From positions 496,001 through 560,000 of the forward strand of contig NZ_CP038271.1 in assembly GCF_004571195.1 (NCBI RefSeq): a stretch of DNA of 64,000 nt. The letters are read 5' to 3'. Positions 1 through 9,462 of the stretch are shown one piece after another (the first letter of the stretch is position 1; every line of letters starts with the position of its first letter). This DNA is from Legionella geestiana (GTDB lineage Bacteria > Pseudomonadota > Gammaproteobacteria > Legionellales > Legionellaceae). The translations under genes were made by a program, and so were the position numbers. Under the pieces are notes generated by a model. The model saw nothing but the letters and a program-made list of their open reading frames with translations, was not told the DNA's origin and did no database searches.

Positions 1-1
1 C

Positions 2-1426
2 CTCAAATACCTGATGCTCAGAATCTACCATCTTTTACAGCATAACCTCGGACATCTCTGTGCACCTTCTTCCAGGTTTCCTAAGTTTTCGCGCTTCATT
101 CAGGGACTGGCACCTGTAGCTGAGACGGAGCTTTGGCATACTGCCGGCCTTTTGCTGCTCGGCCTCGTCAGTCTGCTCGCATTACTGGTGGTGGTACTGG
201 CATTTACCACGGGCAAGATGCTGCCGCTTGACCGCGCGCTTTTTTACTTCTTCCAGACCCTGCGCACGCCAGTGATTGATGCCATACTGATTCTTGCTGT
301 ACAGTTTACCTCTACACTGGCGTTGTGCGGGGTTGCGGGCTCTATAGCGATGCGCCTGTACTCCTCGCGTGACTGGCATGGATTGCAGGCATGGCTGCTG
401 CTCTGTGTGGTTTCACTGGTTTTAGCGCTCTCAGCCGCATATACCAGCGTATCACCGGGCTTTTCCGACCTGCCACACACGGCATCTGCACTCCCCGAAC
501 CCCATCTGCTTGTCCAGGCAGCCTTATTTTTCACCCTGATGTTCGCAGCCCGTCGATGGTGCCCTCCTCTGCAGGGACGCATTCTCGCTTCCTTGCTTGG
601 TTCACTGTTAATACTCGGAAGTCTTTCATTCCTATGGCTTGGAGATACCTGGTTTTCTGCCGCTCTGGCGAGCCTGCTCTCGGGATTCCTGCTCGCTGTC
701 TGCGTCTGGATATTTTGGCGGCGGGAAGCGCGCCCTGTGAGCGAATGCTCGACGGTTGCACTTTTAACGACTACAACACTGCTGGTTTCGGCAACACTTT
801 CCGCAGTACTCTTCTTTCGTGGCGAGTGGAAAGCTCACAGCCCTTTTTTCGCACAATATGTGGTAAGCGAGAACGCATGGTGGACGCAAACCCGGCCCCT
901 GCTGCCGCTTTATCGCACAAATCGCTTTGGGCAGCGCATCAGTCTTTTTAATCTTCAGTATGCTGGACAGCTCGCGGCCTTCAGCAAGGCACTGCGCGAA
1001 AGTGGCTGGCAGGCAGAGCCGGATTCATTCCTGAATACGCTCGCACGCCAGATGGACAGTTCACAGCCGCTTCAAACGATGCCCATGATGTCGCAGCTCT
1101 ATCACAACCGTAAACCCGTTCTCGTTATGCGCTATAACCCCACCGATGGCACACCATCCATTATCCTGCGCCTGTGGCGTTCAAACTTTCATCTTTTGCA
1201 TGCCAACAGCCCTCTCTGGCTTGGCAGTGTTCACGCGGAACCCGCTCCACGAGGTGCCCCCTGGACCGCCGACACCGCTTTGACAATGGTCGAGCGCGCA
1301 ATGAAAGAATTTTACCTGCGCGAGTATCCACTCACACTCTCTACCCTGAAACCACTGCCCATTCCCTCCGCACCCCGACTTTTACTCATCAGTGAGACGC
1401 GGCCATTGAGTAACAAAAGCCTTTAA
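2..1426 (+). CDS. PAP2-like / LssY C-terminal-type membrane protein, 5' end outside window
   Basis: The frame is open from the first bases of the window (four codons precede the first ATG at 14), so this is probably the 3' part of a longer gene. At least 470 residues are present. Residues about 42-235 (counted from the ATG at 14) form several hydrophobic membrane segments with the layout of a PAP2 phosphatase region. Residues about 285-460 look like the soluble LssY-type C-terminal domain that often follows PAP2, and in long family members a DedA domain lies upstream. The PAP2 catalytic motifs are degenerate: PEPH at 161-164 stands where PSGH is expected, and SFLWLGDTWFSA at 205-216 stands where the SRxxxxxHxxxD motif is expected, so the catalytic His is lost. 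Phosphatase activity is therefore doubtful. The 3' end overlaps the convergent kinase gene by 4 bp. The domain call is from memory of the family. Confidence 0.6.
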   Translation, partial: LKYLMLRIYHLLQHNLGHLCAPSSRFPKFSRFIQGLAPVAETELWHTAGLLLLGLVSLLALLVVVLAFTTGKMLPLDRALFYFFQTLRTPVIDAILILAVQFTSTLALCGVAGSIAMRLYSSRDWHGLQAWLLLCVVSLVLALSAAYTSVSPGFSDLPHTASALPEPHLLVQAALFFTLMFAARRWCPPLQGRILASLLGSLLILGSLSFLWLGDTWFSAALASLLSGFLLAVCVWIFWRREARPVSECSTVALLTTTTLLVSATLSAVLFFRGEWKAHSPFFAQYVVSENAWWTQTRPLLPLYRTNRFGQRISLFNLQYAGQLAAFSKALRESGWQAEPDSFLNTLARQMDSSQPLQTMPMMSQLYHNRKPVLVMRYNPTDGTPSIILRLWRSNFHLLHANSPLWLGSVHAEPAPRGAPWTADTALTMVERAMKEFYLREYPLTLSTLKPLPIPSAPRLLLISETRPLSNKSL

Positions 1427-4212
1427 AGAGGCTGACAGGCCGGCAACGATGGTACGTATTCCATCTCCTCCTGCATATCGATAAAAATATAGCGAATGTT
1501 ATCGAGGGTATCCTTAATTATCGAAGACTCACTGCTCTGCGTTTCAGTCTCCTGAATCAATTCATGAACCTTTTCAGAAAATGCGGCAAAGCGCATTGAG
1601 GCCACAGGCTCAGAGGCTTCAGAGGTTGCAGCGTTTAAAATCGCATCCGCCAAAAGTACGCCCCTTTTTGCATCTTCACCATCGGAAAAGTCGTCAAAAC
1701 CAAAACGAGAGCGGCAATTACGCAGCGAATCTATTTCTCCCATCAACTGCAGACAACACCGGATTTGACGTTCATTAGTAATAACATGCACGATGGCGCA
1801 CCAGTCAGGGTTAACAAACACAGATGCAATAAGCTCCTCCCATGCCTTAAAACGGCAGCCTACAAGATGGCATAATGCAGGATATAAACCTGCATGACTC
1901 GGCATCCTGCCGTCATTGACCGACAAAAACCTTGCGCCTGCCTCTCCAATCTTCTCGGGCCACTTATCCTCGGTTACTGGGAAGCATTCGAGCAGGCGCA
2001 GAAGCAGGCTGACCATATCGGGATTTTCCAGTGCAGAACTTTTTGCAATATCAAGATTTTTCGAATTGGCAATCGCCAACAGGCGTCTGAAGGATTCATC
2101 CTTCGCTATTCGTTCAAGGCTCGTGGTATCTATAAGGTCTTTGTTGAGTAAAAGCACCATGGCACTGTGAAAATTAACATCATCCCAGTATTCGGCGAGC
2201 AGGGAAAATGCATGCGCTACAAACTCTTTGGGTAATGACTCTTCCGCTGCGTAGAACGCAAGAAGTCTGCCTGTTGGCTTCTTGCTGATAAACATGCGTG
2301 CATTTCGCCGAAAGTCGGCGTGGTTAATCTCAAGTAATTGACTCAACACAATTTTAACGCGCGCATCATTAACCACGGCTTTCGCGAGTTTTTTAAAGAG
2401 ATTGTCATCTGGCACGAGTCGGTCAAGTGTTGTCAAGAGGCTAATAATTTGTTCAGAGAAAGTCTGGAGCGATTCCGTAAGGAGGTTATGTATCCCGCGT
2501 CGAGCGAGCAACCATATAAAATCCGGATGTCTTTTTAACAAAAAATACGCCATGTATCGTTTTTCTTGAGCATGCAATCCTGAGCGTATCAAGAGCATAT
2601 TTCCCGACTGCACCAGCATTTCCGTAGGTACATCGTCCCTCAACAAAAGTGCTTTCAGTTCGGGGAGGTCTTCCATCAACGACCTTGGGAAAATCCCAGG
2701 CATTTGGGCATCGGTAAACCGCACAAAGAGAGTTGCGCACTCTTTATCGGATACCAGCATGTCAGCGTATTCATGAAACCTCGTGACGCTCAGGCAAATA
2801 AAGCGCGCATATTCCGTGATTCTGTCTACACCCGGCGCTTTATAGGGATGCAGCAATAACTCGTTAATCCGCGCCGCACGAAGTTCTCCTTCCGGGAGCT
2901 CATCGAGGACAATGAGAATCGCGTTAAAGAGTCCCGCTATTCTCTGCAGGCGTTCTAATGCCTGCAGGAGGGATGGCGTTTTCAGAAAAACGGCCAGATG
3001 GCGTAAAGCATCACGTCTTTCGAGGAATCCCATCAGGTCTAGCAACACATCATGGGTTATCGTGTCATTTATGTGCATACTGGGTGGGACGAGCTGCTGC
3101 AGTGCAAACCATGCGCTCAAAATTTCGAAGGAAGCACCCTTTAGGCTTTCCGGCAGGCGGGCCTCAAAAAATTCACGGGAATGTTCTGCAGTGTTAAGTA
3201 CAGACAGAATGTGCTCAGGTTCCATACGGCTTTTGTGAGCTTCAACCAGTATCAGGCATTGAAGGGTGTCGCGCCGCAAATGATTACAGTCGAGTGGAAG
3301 GCCAAGTTTTTTAACCACGAACATCGCAGCAAGTACCAGTGGATGAATAAGGCATTTTTTAAAACTTTGAGCATCAAATGCCACGGCATCAGAAGTGTCG
3401 AGCACTGGAGAAAGCCCATATACTTCCACCATCTCATCCGTAAAAAGCTGGTGATAATTCAAGTTTAAAGACTTACCATAGGCGCTGATGCAGGGACGTG
3501 GGAACCAGAGAGCACGCATCAGCGCAAGCGTGTCGTAGTCTACCGCCGTAAACGTGCGCGTGTTCATCGGGCGATACCCCCAGGTGCCCCACGAAGCGTG
3601 CACAATGCCATAAGGTCTCTTATCAGCCGCCCCAAAGTCGGCAAGCCTTATTTCACCTCCCGGCTTGACGAGAATATTTGCAGGCTTAATATCGCCATGC
3701 GACCAGGGGGTTCCGGTAAGCGACAGATGCCCTGCGTGTAGATGCCAGACATGCAGACACAATGCAATGGCGTTATCAAAACACTCCTCGGGTGAAGGCT
3801 CCTGCTGAGTGTTCCATTGCCCTAAATCCACGCCAAGATTCAGCATGTGGATGTAATATTTTGAAGAATTACTATCAATCATGTGTCCATGCGATAAGCC
3901 AAGATCGACCAGACACTCAATCTCGTTAGAGAGCAGCCCATGCTCAGAGCCAATTTTTAGAACATCTCCAGAACCGCCCTCGCCCCTGTCTGCCAGTTTA
4001 ACGCGGCCATACGTTCCTCGCCCCAAAAAACCCTGAGGCTCATTCGATGAAAACAGCCTGAAATCCGTACCGCCAATGCGAACCCAGGAGCTTTCAAGAC
4101 CGCTGTTATTATTGATTTGACCCGATTTTCGCTGCCGCGCTTTGCGCGCTTTCATTTCTGGTGAACGGTCAAGCAGTGCTTTTGCTATTTGCTCCTGAGA
4201 CGTTTCTGGCAT
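1423..4212 (-). CDS. Putative Ser/Thr protein kinase, effector-like, tandem copy A
   Basis: A 929-residue protein with an N-terminal eukaryote-like kinase domain and about 650 further residues, mostly helical by appearance, of unknown function. The kinase elements are complete: glycine loop GRGTYG (64-69), lysine in VLKI (K86), helix C glutamate (E97), catalytic loop HGDIKPAN (172-179), DFG (192-194) and a subdomain IX-like aspartate in DYDTLALMRALW. The usual APE is replaced by a GTWGYRPMN segment. The first 30 residues are basic and nearly identical to the paralogue at 4394-7120. The start is fixed by that paralogue and by AGGAG seven bases upstream. Three genes lie on this strand in series (9462 to 1423), so co-transcription is possible. 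The C-terminus has a glutamate-rich stretch (DMQEEMEY) of the kind seen in Dot/Icm substrates, which is suggestive only. Kinase activity is well supported by motifs; secretion and targets are inference. Confidence 0.8.
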   Translation of the reverse strand: MPETSQEQIAKALLDRSPEMKARKARQRKSGQINNNSGLESSWVRIGGTDFRLFSSNEPQGFLGRGTYGRVKLADRGEGGSGDVLKIGSEHGLLSNEIECLVDLGLSHGHMIDSNSSKYYIHMLNLGVDLGQWNTQQEPSPEECFDNAIALCLHVWHLHAGHLSLTGTPWSHGDIKPANILVKPGGEIRLADFGAADKRPYGIVHASWGTWGYRPMNTRTFTAVDYDTLALMRALWFPRPCISAYGKSLNLNYHQLFTDEMVEVYGLSPVLDTSDAVAFDAQSFKKCLIHPLVLAAMFVVKKLGLPLDCNHLRRDTLQCLILVEAHKSRMEPEHILSVLNTAEHSREFFEARLPESLKGASFEILSAWFALQQLVPPSMHINDTITHDVLLDLMGFLERRDALRHLAVFLKTPSLLQALERLQRIAGLFNAILIVLDELPEGELRAARINELLLHPYKAPGVDRITEYARFICLSVTRFHEYADMLVSDKECATLFVRFTDAQMPGIFPRSLMEDLPELKALLLRDDVPTEMLVQSGNMLLIRSGLHAQEKRYMAYFLLKRHPDFIWLLARRGIHNLLTESLQTFSEQIISLLTTLDRLVPDDNLFKKLAKAVVNDARVKIVLSQLLEINHADFRRNARMFISKKPTGRLLAFYAAEESLPKEFVAHAFSLLAEYWDDVNFHSAMVLLLNKDLIDTTSLERIAKDESFRRLLAIANSKNLDIAKSSALENPDMVSLLLRLLECFPVTEDKWPEKIGEAGARFLSVNDGRMPSHAGLYPALCHLVGCRFKAWEELIASVFVNPDWCAIVHVITNERQIRCCLQLMGEIDSLRNCRSRFGFDDFSDGEDAKRGVLLADAILNAATSEASEPVASMRFAAFSEKVHELIQETETQSSESSIIKDTLDNIRYIFIDMQEEMEYVPSLPACQPL

Positions 4213-4277
4213 GGAAGACTCCTGCTTGCAGGGCGTTTTTTCGCACCATTGTTGGCCAGTCCCGTTACAAATTCAAT

Positions 4278-4333
4278 AGGGCGTGTCATTAATTAATTGT
4301 TTGAAGCGAAAAACGTGATTGATGACACACCCT
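4278..4333. repeat. 56-bp palindromic element with 12-bp inverted ends
   Basis: AGGGCGTGTCAT at 4278-4289 is matched by ATGACACACCCT at 4322-4333 with one mismatch. The element sits exactly where the sequence similarity between the two kinase leaders (4213-4277 and 7121-7187) stops. Its middle carries GAAGCGAAAA, also seen near the end of the 160-bp element at 61772. It looks like a tiny non-autonomous element or a hairpin. No clear target duplication is visible. Confidence 0.5.
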
Positions 4334-4393
4334 GAGTATTCTTCGTAACGTGCAGCAAGGACACACGGCTATGTGCGACAACTGACATGACCG

Positions 4394-7120
4394 CTATGGC
4401 TCGTATGTCAGCTGAGGCTCAACGGCAGTGATATTTAACAAAATGTGTATGTTTTGGATTATTTCTGCAAGCTCTTCGTTATTGGCATACTGGTCTTGAG
4501 CCACATTCATCCACTCACCCACCGCCTCGCAAAATGCCATAAAGCGCTCTGATGGTGTTTCCTGCTCCGACTGCGCGCGGGCTGCATCCAGAATCGCATC
4601 TGCGAGACAGCAGCTGACATCCTGCTCTGACTCCCATCTTCGAAGGCGTGTCACCTGCTCCATCAATCGGTTACAACATTCCATTTCATGGTGATTCGTG
4701 ATGACGTGTACGAACGAGCACCACTCGGGGCTGCTAAAGACGTTTTCGACCAGAAAACGCTTTGCCATCTTTGAGCTGACAAGGTGCAGCAGTGCGGGAT
4801 AAAAACCCGGATAACCAGGCATTTCGCCATGATATAACAAATATTCTTCGGAAACCCCTAAAATAACCTCGTGCCATGCATGTGAGGTATCATCGAATGT
4901 TTCAAGCAGGAGCAGGAGCAACTCCGCTGCATCCGGATGTTCAAGAGCAGGAAAATCATGGATTTTTAGCGTTCTCTGATTATCAAGCGCCAGTAACCGT
5001 CTGTAGGTTTCATCGTCAGAGATTCGCAGAAGACGGCTCATGGTTAAACCGTTTACGTTTAAGAGAAGCTGCAGCGCGCCATGAAAATCATCATCCTGCC
5101 AGTGCTCGACCAGCCGTGAAAATGCCTCATTCGCAAGCTCTGCCAGTTCAGGGTTATCGAGTATGCTAAAACCAAGCAGCCTGGCCGTGGGCCTGCTTCG
5201 GGCCAGATGATATGCGATGGCCGGAAAGTTCGGGATATTAATCTCCAGGAGGCGCTTTAGCATGTCACGCCCACGCACATCCCGCAGCACATATCTCCCA
5301 AGCAGTCTGAATACAACCTTGTCAGTCAGGGTACTCTCGAGCGACTTCACCAGAAGAATAGTCTGCTCGGATATATGCGCCAACTCCTGAACCGGGCGAT
5401 TATGCTCCCCAAGGAGCACCAGCGTCCACAGAAAATCAGGATGCTGGTGTAACAGCAGCATAAGGTTCGCCTTTTGCGGGCTCGGGTGCGTTATCTCCAG
5501 AAAACTTAGAATGTTTGCGGTTAAGGGAAAGACTTCTGTAGCCACATCATCCTTCAATAACAGCGCTTTAAGCGCGGGGTAATCCTCCTCACAAAACGAT
5601 TGAAAATGCCTCGGCCTGCCGGCCTCATAAAATCGCAACATTAATGTCGCGGCATCAGGGTTTGATGAAATTATTCTGGCAAAACGCCTGCAGGCAATAT
5701 CACTTGTACACAAAAAGCGGGCATATTCGGTTGTTCTGGTTACATAGCGCGCATTTTTCGGATACTGTAACAGCTCATTAATGCGCAGCGTTCGCAGCGG
5801 CACATCCGGAAGTTCATCAAGTACGATTAAAACGGCTTGAAAAAGCGATGGATTTCTCACAAAAATATTAAGCGCTTCCAAGAGCGCTGGTGTTTGAAGA
5901 AACGCTGTCAGATGACGCAGGGCATCCTTCGTTTCAAGAAAGTCCATCAGTTCCAGCAGAACATCGTCAGACGGCAGCGTTATTTCTGCGCGAGGAGGTA
6001 CTATCTGCTGCAACATAAAGTATGCGCGCAAGTGCTGCAACGGTGCTTTTGTAAGCGTATCCGCAAGGCGGGACTCAAGAAATTCACGCGGGTTTTCGAG
6101 GGTCGCTTTAATGCCCTCGGCAGTCATGTTACTTTTATGAGCCTCAACGAGCAGCATGCACTGCATGATGTCGCGAGGCAAGGTGTTGCAGTCGAGTGGA
6201 ATGGCGTGTTTTTTTACGACAAGCATCGCTGCAAGCGCCAGAGGATGCACCAGACACTTTTTAAAGCCTTGAGCATCAGGCGCCACGGTATCGGAGGTAT
6301 CAAGAATGGACAGAAGTCCGAATTCACCGACCATCTGGTCAGTAAGGATTTGGTGATAAGACACATTGCTAAAATGCCCCATGGCACTGAAGCCGCAAGG
6401 CGGATACCAGAGGGTACGCATCAAGGCGAGTGTATCGTGTTCTGCCGCAGTCAAGAGGCGTGTATTCATCGGACGATACGCCCAGGTGCCCCAGGAGGTG
6501 TGCACAATGCCATAAGGGCGTTTAGTGACCGCACCAAAATCTGCGAGTCGCACAACACCGCGCTGCTTAATCAGGACATTTGCAGGTTTGATATCGCCAT
6601 GTGCCCATGGCGTTCCAGTCTTCGACAACCGTCCTGAATGCAACTCCCACACATTCAGGCACAGGGCAATGGCATTATCAAAGCGCACATCCGTCGACTC
6701 ATCATTGCGCTCACTCCATGCAATGACATCTTCACCTAGATTCGGCATGTGAATATAAAGTTTTGGTACGGAACCGTGTGAATCGAGCGCGTAACCATTG
6801 GTTAACTGCAAATCCTGAAGACATTCAATCTCAACACGCAGCGTCTCGGTATATCTTGCAATTTTTAGAACATCCGCTGAAGTACCTTCTCCCCTGTCAG
6901 CCTGTTTAACGCGGCCATGTGTTCCCCTGCCAAGAAGCCCATTGGGCACGCCTGAAGAAAACAGCCTGTAATCAGTGCCTTCTATACGCACCCAGGAATG
7001 TTCAAGACCGCTTGAATTGTTGACCCCTTCTGATTTGCGTTTGCGCGACTTTTGCGCTTTTGCATCAGGCGTGCGGTCAAGAAGGGCTTTTGCTATTTGT
7101 TCCTGAGACGTTTCTGGCAT
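4394..7120 (-). CDS. Putative Ser/Thr protein kinase, effector-like, tandem copy B
   Basis: A 908-residue paralogue of the gene at 1423-4212, with the same architecture throughout. The kinase core is intact: GRGTHG (64-69), K86, E97, HGDIKPAN (174-181) and DFG (194-196). The C-terminal two thirds share many short blocks with copy A, for example a TEYARF segment and a DVLLxLMxFLExxDALRHL segment. An ATG eight codons upstream (7144) is in frame, but copy A has no equivalent start there. The conserved AGGAA/AGGAG box precedes the MPETSQ methionine in both genes, so 7120 is preferred. The two leaders are similar for about 65 bp upstream, showing that the duplication included the upstream region. 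It is probably a secreted kinase that modifies host proteins; the target is unknown and this role is inferred from the type of genome. Confidence 0.8.
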   Translation of the reverse strand: MPETSQEQIAKALLDRTPDAKAQKSRKRKSEGVNNSSGLEHSWVRIEGTDYRLFSSGVPNGLLGRGTHGRVKQADRGEGTSADVLKIARYTETLRVEIECLQDLQLTNGYALDSHGSVPKLYIHMPNLGEDVIAWSERNDESTDVRFDNAIALCLNVWELHSGRLSKTGTPWAHGDIKPANVLIKQRGVVRLADFGAVTKRPYGIVHTSWGTWAYRPMNTRLLTAAEHDTLALMRTLWYPPCGFSAMGHFSNVSYHQILTDQMVGEFGLLSILDTSDTVAPDAQGFKKCLVHPLALAAMLVVKKHAIPLDCNTLPRDIMQCMLLVEAHKSNMTAEGIKATLENPREFLESRLADTLTKAPLQHLRAYFMLQQIVPPRAEITLPSDDVLLELMDFLETKDALRHLTAFLQTPALLEALNIFVRNPSLFQAVLIVLDELPDVPLRTLRINELLQYPKNARYVTRTTEYARFLCTSDIACRRFARIISSNPDAATLMLRFYEAGRPRHFQSFCEEDYPALKALLLKDDVATEVFPLTANILSFLEITHPSPQKANLMLLLHQHPDFLWTLVLLGEHNRPVQELAHISEQTILLVKSLESTLTDKVVFRLLGRYVLRDVRGRDMLKRLLEINIPNFPAIAYHLARSRPTARLLGFSILDNPELAELANEAFSRLVEHWQDDDFHGALQLLLNVNGLTMSRLLRISDDETYRRLLALDNQRTLKIHDFPALEHPDAAELLLLLLETFDDTSHAWHEVILGVSEEYLLYHGEMPGYPGFYPALLHLVSSKMAKRFLVENVFSSPEWCSFVHVITNHHEMECCNRLMEQVTRLRRWESEQDVSCCLADAILDAARAQSEQETPSERFMAFCEAVGEWMNVAQDQYANNEELAEIIQNIHILLNITAVEPQLTYEP

Positions 7121-7196
7121 GGAAGATTCCTGCGTGTAGGGCATTTTTTCGCGCCATTATTGGCCAGTCTCGTTGCAAATTCAATAAGCACGCTTC

Positions 7197-7233
7197 TAGA
7201 TGCTGTCGTCATAAGATATGACGACAGCATCTA
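7197..7233. repeat. Perfect 16-bp inverted repeat containing a stop codon
   Basis: TAGATGCTGTCGTCAT at 7197-7212 and its exact complement at 7218-7233 are separated by AAGAT. The minus-strand stop codon of the gene ending at 7231 is the outer base triplet of the right arm. No T-run follows on the minus strand, so this is a strong hairpin but not a standard intrinsic terminator. The right arm with its flank (14 nt, 7222-7235) recurs exactly at 45894-45907, also at a minus-strand stop codon. Confidence 0.75.
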
Positions 7234-9462
7234 AAGTGCAGAAGATGAAGCCCGCGGCATGCTGGAAGCCTCCTCAGGTGCGCTCTGTGATGCAGCGTCT
7301 CTTGCAAAAAACGCTGATGAGGAAAGAGTCGGCAAGGCTCGAAGACGTTCACATTTCGCAAAAAAAACATTGGCATGAAGCAGCAGTTCATGCGGAGGCA
7401 GTCGCGGAAAGAACACCGGAAGTTGCGCGGTAAAGGTAAAACGCAAAGGCATTTGTGCAGCGAAGTGAACACCCTGTGAAAGCGCGCCGCCAAGAATTGC
7501 CAAAGCAAGATAGAGCAAGGTGAGAAAGGCCGCACTAAAGCTTTCAATACTTTCTTGAGCAGCAAGCACCCTGCAGAAGGTCAGCAAAACATCTTCAAAA
7601 CGCTGCAGGGCACTTATCCGCTGAAGGGTTGCTCCGTGGCACATCATAAACTCGCGAAAAAACGTTTCAAGTGTAAAGAGCGTTGAATCACCTGATGCGC
7701 TGGTCATTCGCGTCATCATGAACTCAGCGATGTGTTCGGGGGATTCAAGCCACGCAAAAAGCGCCATCCAGCGCCCGTTTTGAGTCCAGAATGGTGATGA
7801 CACATCCGGATAATACCGTTGACAAACGAGACGCCCAATAGCCGGGTTGGCTCCCCGCGCCTCTAGAATGCGCGCCACAACATCCTCAAGAGGCGGGCGC
7901 GCTGTCAGTTCAGCCGATGCTTTTTCAAGCCAGCTCTCAAGCGGTTTATCCGGCAAACGGTTCAGCACATCAAAAAGTGCGTCTTCGGTGTAGTATTGCA
8001 AATCCTGCGGGCGTTCGAGCATCCACCGCATCATCAGGGCGTTAGCCTGTGAATCATGCTTAACGCGCTGGTGAACGGCAAAAAAATCTCTCGTGATAGA
8101 GGTTTCCACCCACGAAAAGGGTAGAACATTCGATTTATCCAAAAAGAGCGGAAAATCTCCGCGATACCCTTCCAGAAATTCCGCGAGCCCTCCTGAGTCT
8201 CTAAGGTGAAGCACATCATGAAACTTAAAGTTACCGCGAAAGAGGGTTTGCAAAAACTTCATATTCTGTTCCCATGTGTCAATAAAACACCCCATCCTGA
8301 GCGGTGTTTCTACCACAACCAATCCCAGCGGGTGACAGAGGAAGGCGTAGGCGCGGGCTTCGAATAATTGTTGAAAAAAAGTACGCATCTCATGAGTGGA
8401 CTGGTACTGAAATAAACTGCGCATTTTATCGGCGGGTATCGCGTCCAGAAAAGACTGCTCGATACCGGCAGGCACAAAAAGCTGATAGCTCTGCAAAAAA
8501 TCGGTGAGTGTTTTTAGAGCCTCAACGGCCACATGAATCGTGTGCGAACGCTCTCTTAATACCGGGAGCCGGCATTCAAAGAATGTATCAAACGATTTTA
8601 TTTCCTGTATCGCGGCTAAAAGCTTCTCTCTGCGCGGATGATTGCTCAGCAGATAATCGAGCAGGGCATGCGCATGCTTCAACTGCTTCGTATGACCTTG
8701 AATCAGTGACAAAAGTTCTGCGTCAGGCATCTCAATGAGGCGGTTACAAAAACGCTTAATTCTGCCCCGGTTTGCAACTATACACTCACATGCATGAACG
8801 ACAAGCCTTTGAATATCAAGGGTAGCAAGCTTCTCCCTGATAGTATCTTCCGAGTACCCGGGCCACTTTTGCGTCAGGAAAAGCCCCTGAATCCTCCACC
8901 AGTCATACGATCTCCCCTCGTAATGTTTGAGAATAATGTCTGGATTACCGGGGATTTGGATATGCCCCGCCAACCAGTCAACGTTAAACGTCGATAAAAC
9001 ACTATTTCCTGACAGGCGCTCCAGAAACTCTGAAAAACTCACACCCCGAAATACTGATGCTGCATGCGGTTTGATGACGTTAAAGAGCCGCGTCTGCATG
9101 CCGGGAAACCAGCTTAGCCAGTCAGCAAGGTTTTGCGGCTCGGGCTGCCTGAAATCATACTCAAGAATGCCTGCTTCGATGATTTTTAATGCTTCTGCAG
9201 GTGTATGAAAGGCTTTAAAAAACGCCAGCACCCCCTCACCATCAAAAAGTCTTTTACGTTGCGCTGGCTGCATCAGCGACAGCATTTCCAAACGAAGCAC
9301 TTGCGGCAATTGTTGATACCAGCTCAAAAATTCAGCGCGCTCAGGAAAAACATCTGTAAAGTCAGCCTCTGCTATCAGTGATTTCAGTGCGGATGGAATT
9401 TGCGCGCTTCCCTCGAGCAGAATAAGCGAGGCTTCAAGAGTTTCCCTGCTGACTTTGACCAT
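7231..9462 (-). CDS. Large uncharacterised protein, effector-like context
   Basis: A 743-residue protein that I do not recognise. It is rich in amphipathic helical stretches with Leu, Phe and acidic residues, in the style of the C-terminal parts of the neighbouring kinases, but I see no kinase motifs. One strongly hydrophobic segment near residues 660-690 (AAFLTLLYLALAILGGAL) could cross or bind a membrane. The C-terminus is Ser/Ala-rich. An ATG at 9471 lies three codons upstream, but the best ribosome site (AAGGATGG) overlaps that codon and is correctly spaced for the ATG at 9462, which is preferred. It is the first gene of a minus-strand series followed by the two kinases. Its stop codon is embedded in a perfect hairpin. 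Its length, unknown fold and neighbours suggest a secreted protein, but this is inference. Confidence 0.7.
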   Translation of the reverse strand: MVKVSRETLEASLILLEGSAQIPSALKSLIAEADFTDVFPERAEFLSWYQQLPQVLRLEMLSLMQPAQRKRLFDGEGVLAFFKAFHTPAEALKIIEAGILEYDFRQPEPQNLADWLSWFPGMQTRLFNVIKPHAASVFRGVSFSEFLERLSGNSVLSTFNVDWLAGHIQIPGNPDIILKHYEGRSYDWWRIQGLFLTQKWPGYSEDTIREKLATLDIQRLVVHACECIVANRGRIKRFCNRLIEMPDAELLSLIQGHTKQLKHAHALLDYLLSNHPRREKLLAAIQEIKSFDTFFECRLPVLRERSHTIHVAVEALKTLTDFLQSYQLFVPAGIEQSFLDAIPADKMRSLFQYQSTHEMRTFFQQLFEARAYAFLCHPLGLVVVETPLRMGCFIDTWEQNMKFLQTLFRGNFKFHDVLHLRDSGGLAEFLEGYRGDFPLFLDKSNVLPFSWVETSITRDFFAVHQRVKHDSQANALMMRWMLERPQDLQYYTEDALFDVLNRLPDKPLESWLEKASAELTARPPLEDVVARILEARGANPAIGRLVCQRYYPDVSSPFWTQNGRWMALFAWLESPEHIAEFMMTRMTSASGDSTLFTLETFFREFMMCHGATLQRISALQRFEDVLLTFCRVLAAQESIESFSAAFLTLLYLALAILGGALSQGVHFAAQMPLRFTFTAQLPVFFPRLPPHELLLHANVFFAKCERLRALPTLSSSAFFARDAASQSAPEEASSMPRASSSAL

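Noticed and set aside
5837-6637. 266-codon plus-strand open frame inside the second kinase gene
   Set aside because: It lies opposite the conserved kinase domain, has no ribosome site, and its protein is a composition shadow rich in Arg, Cys and His.
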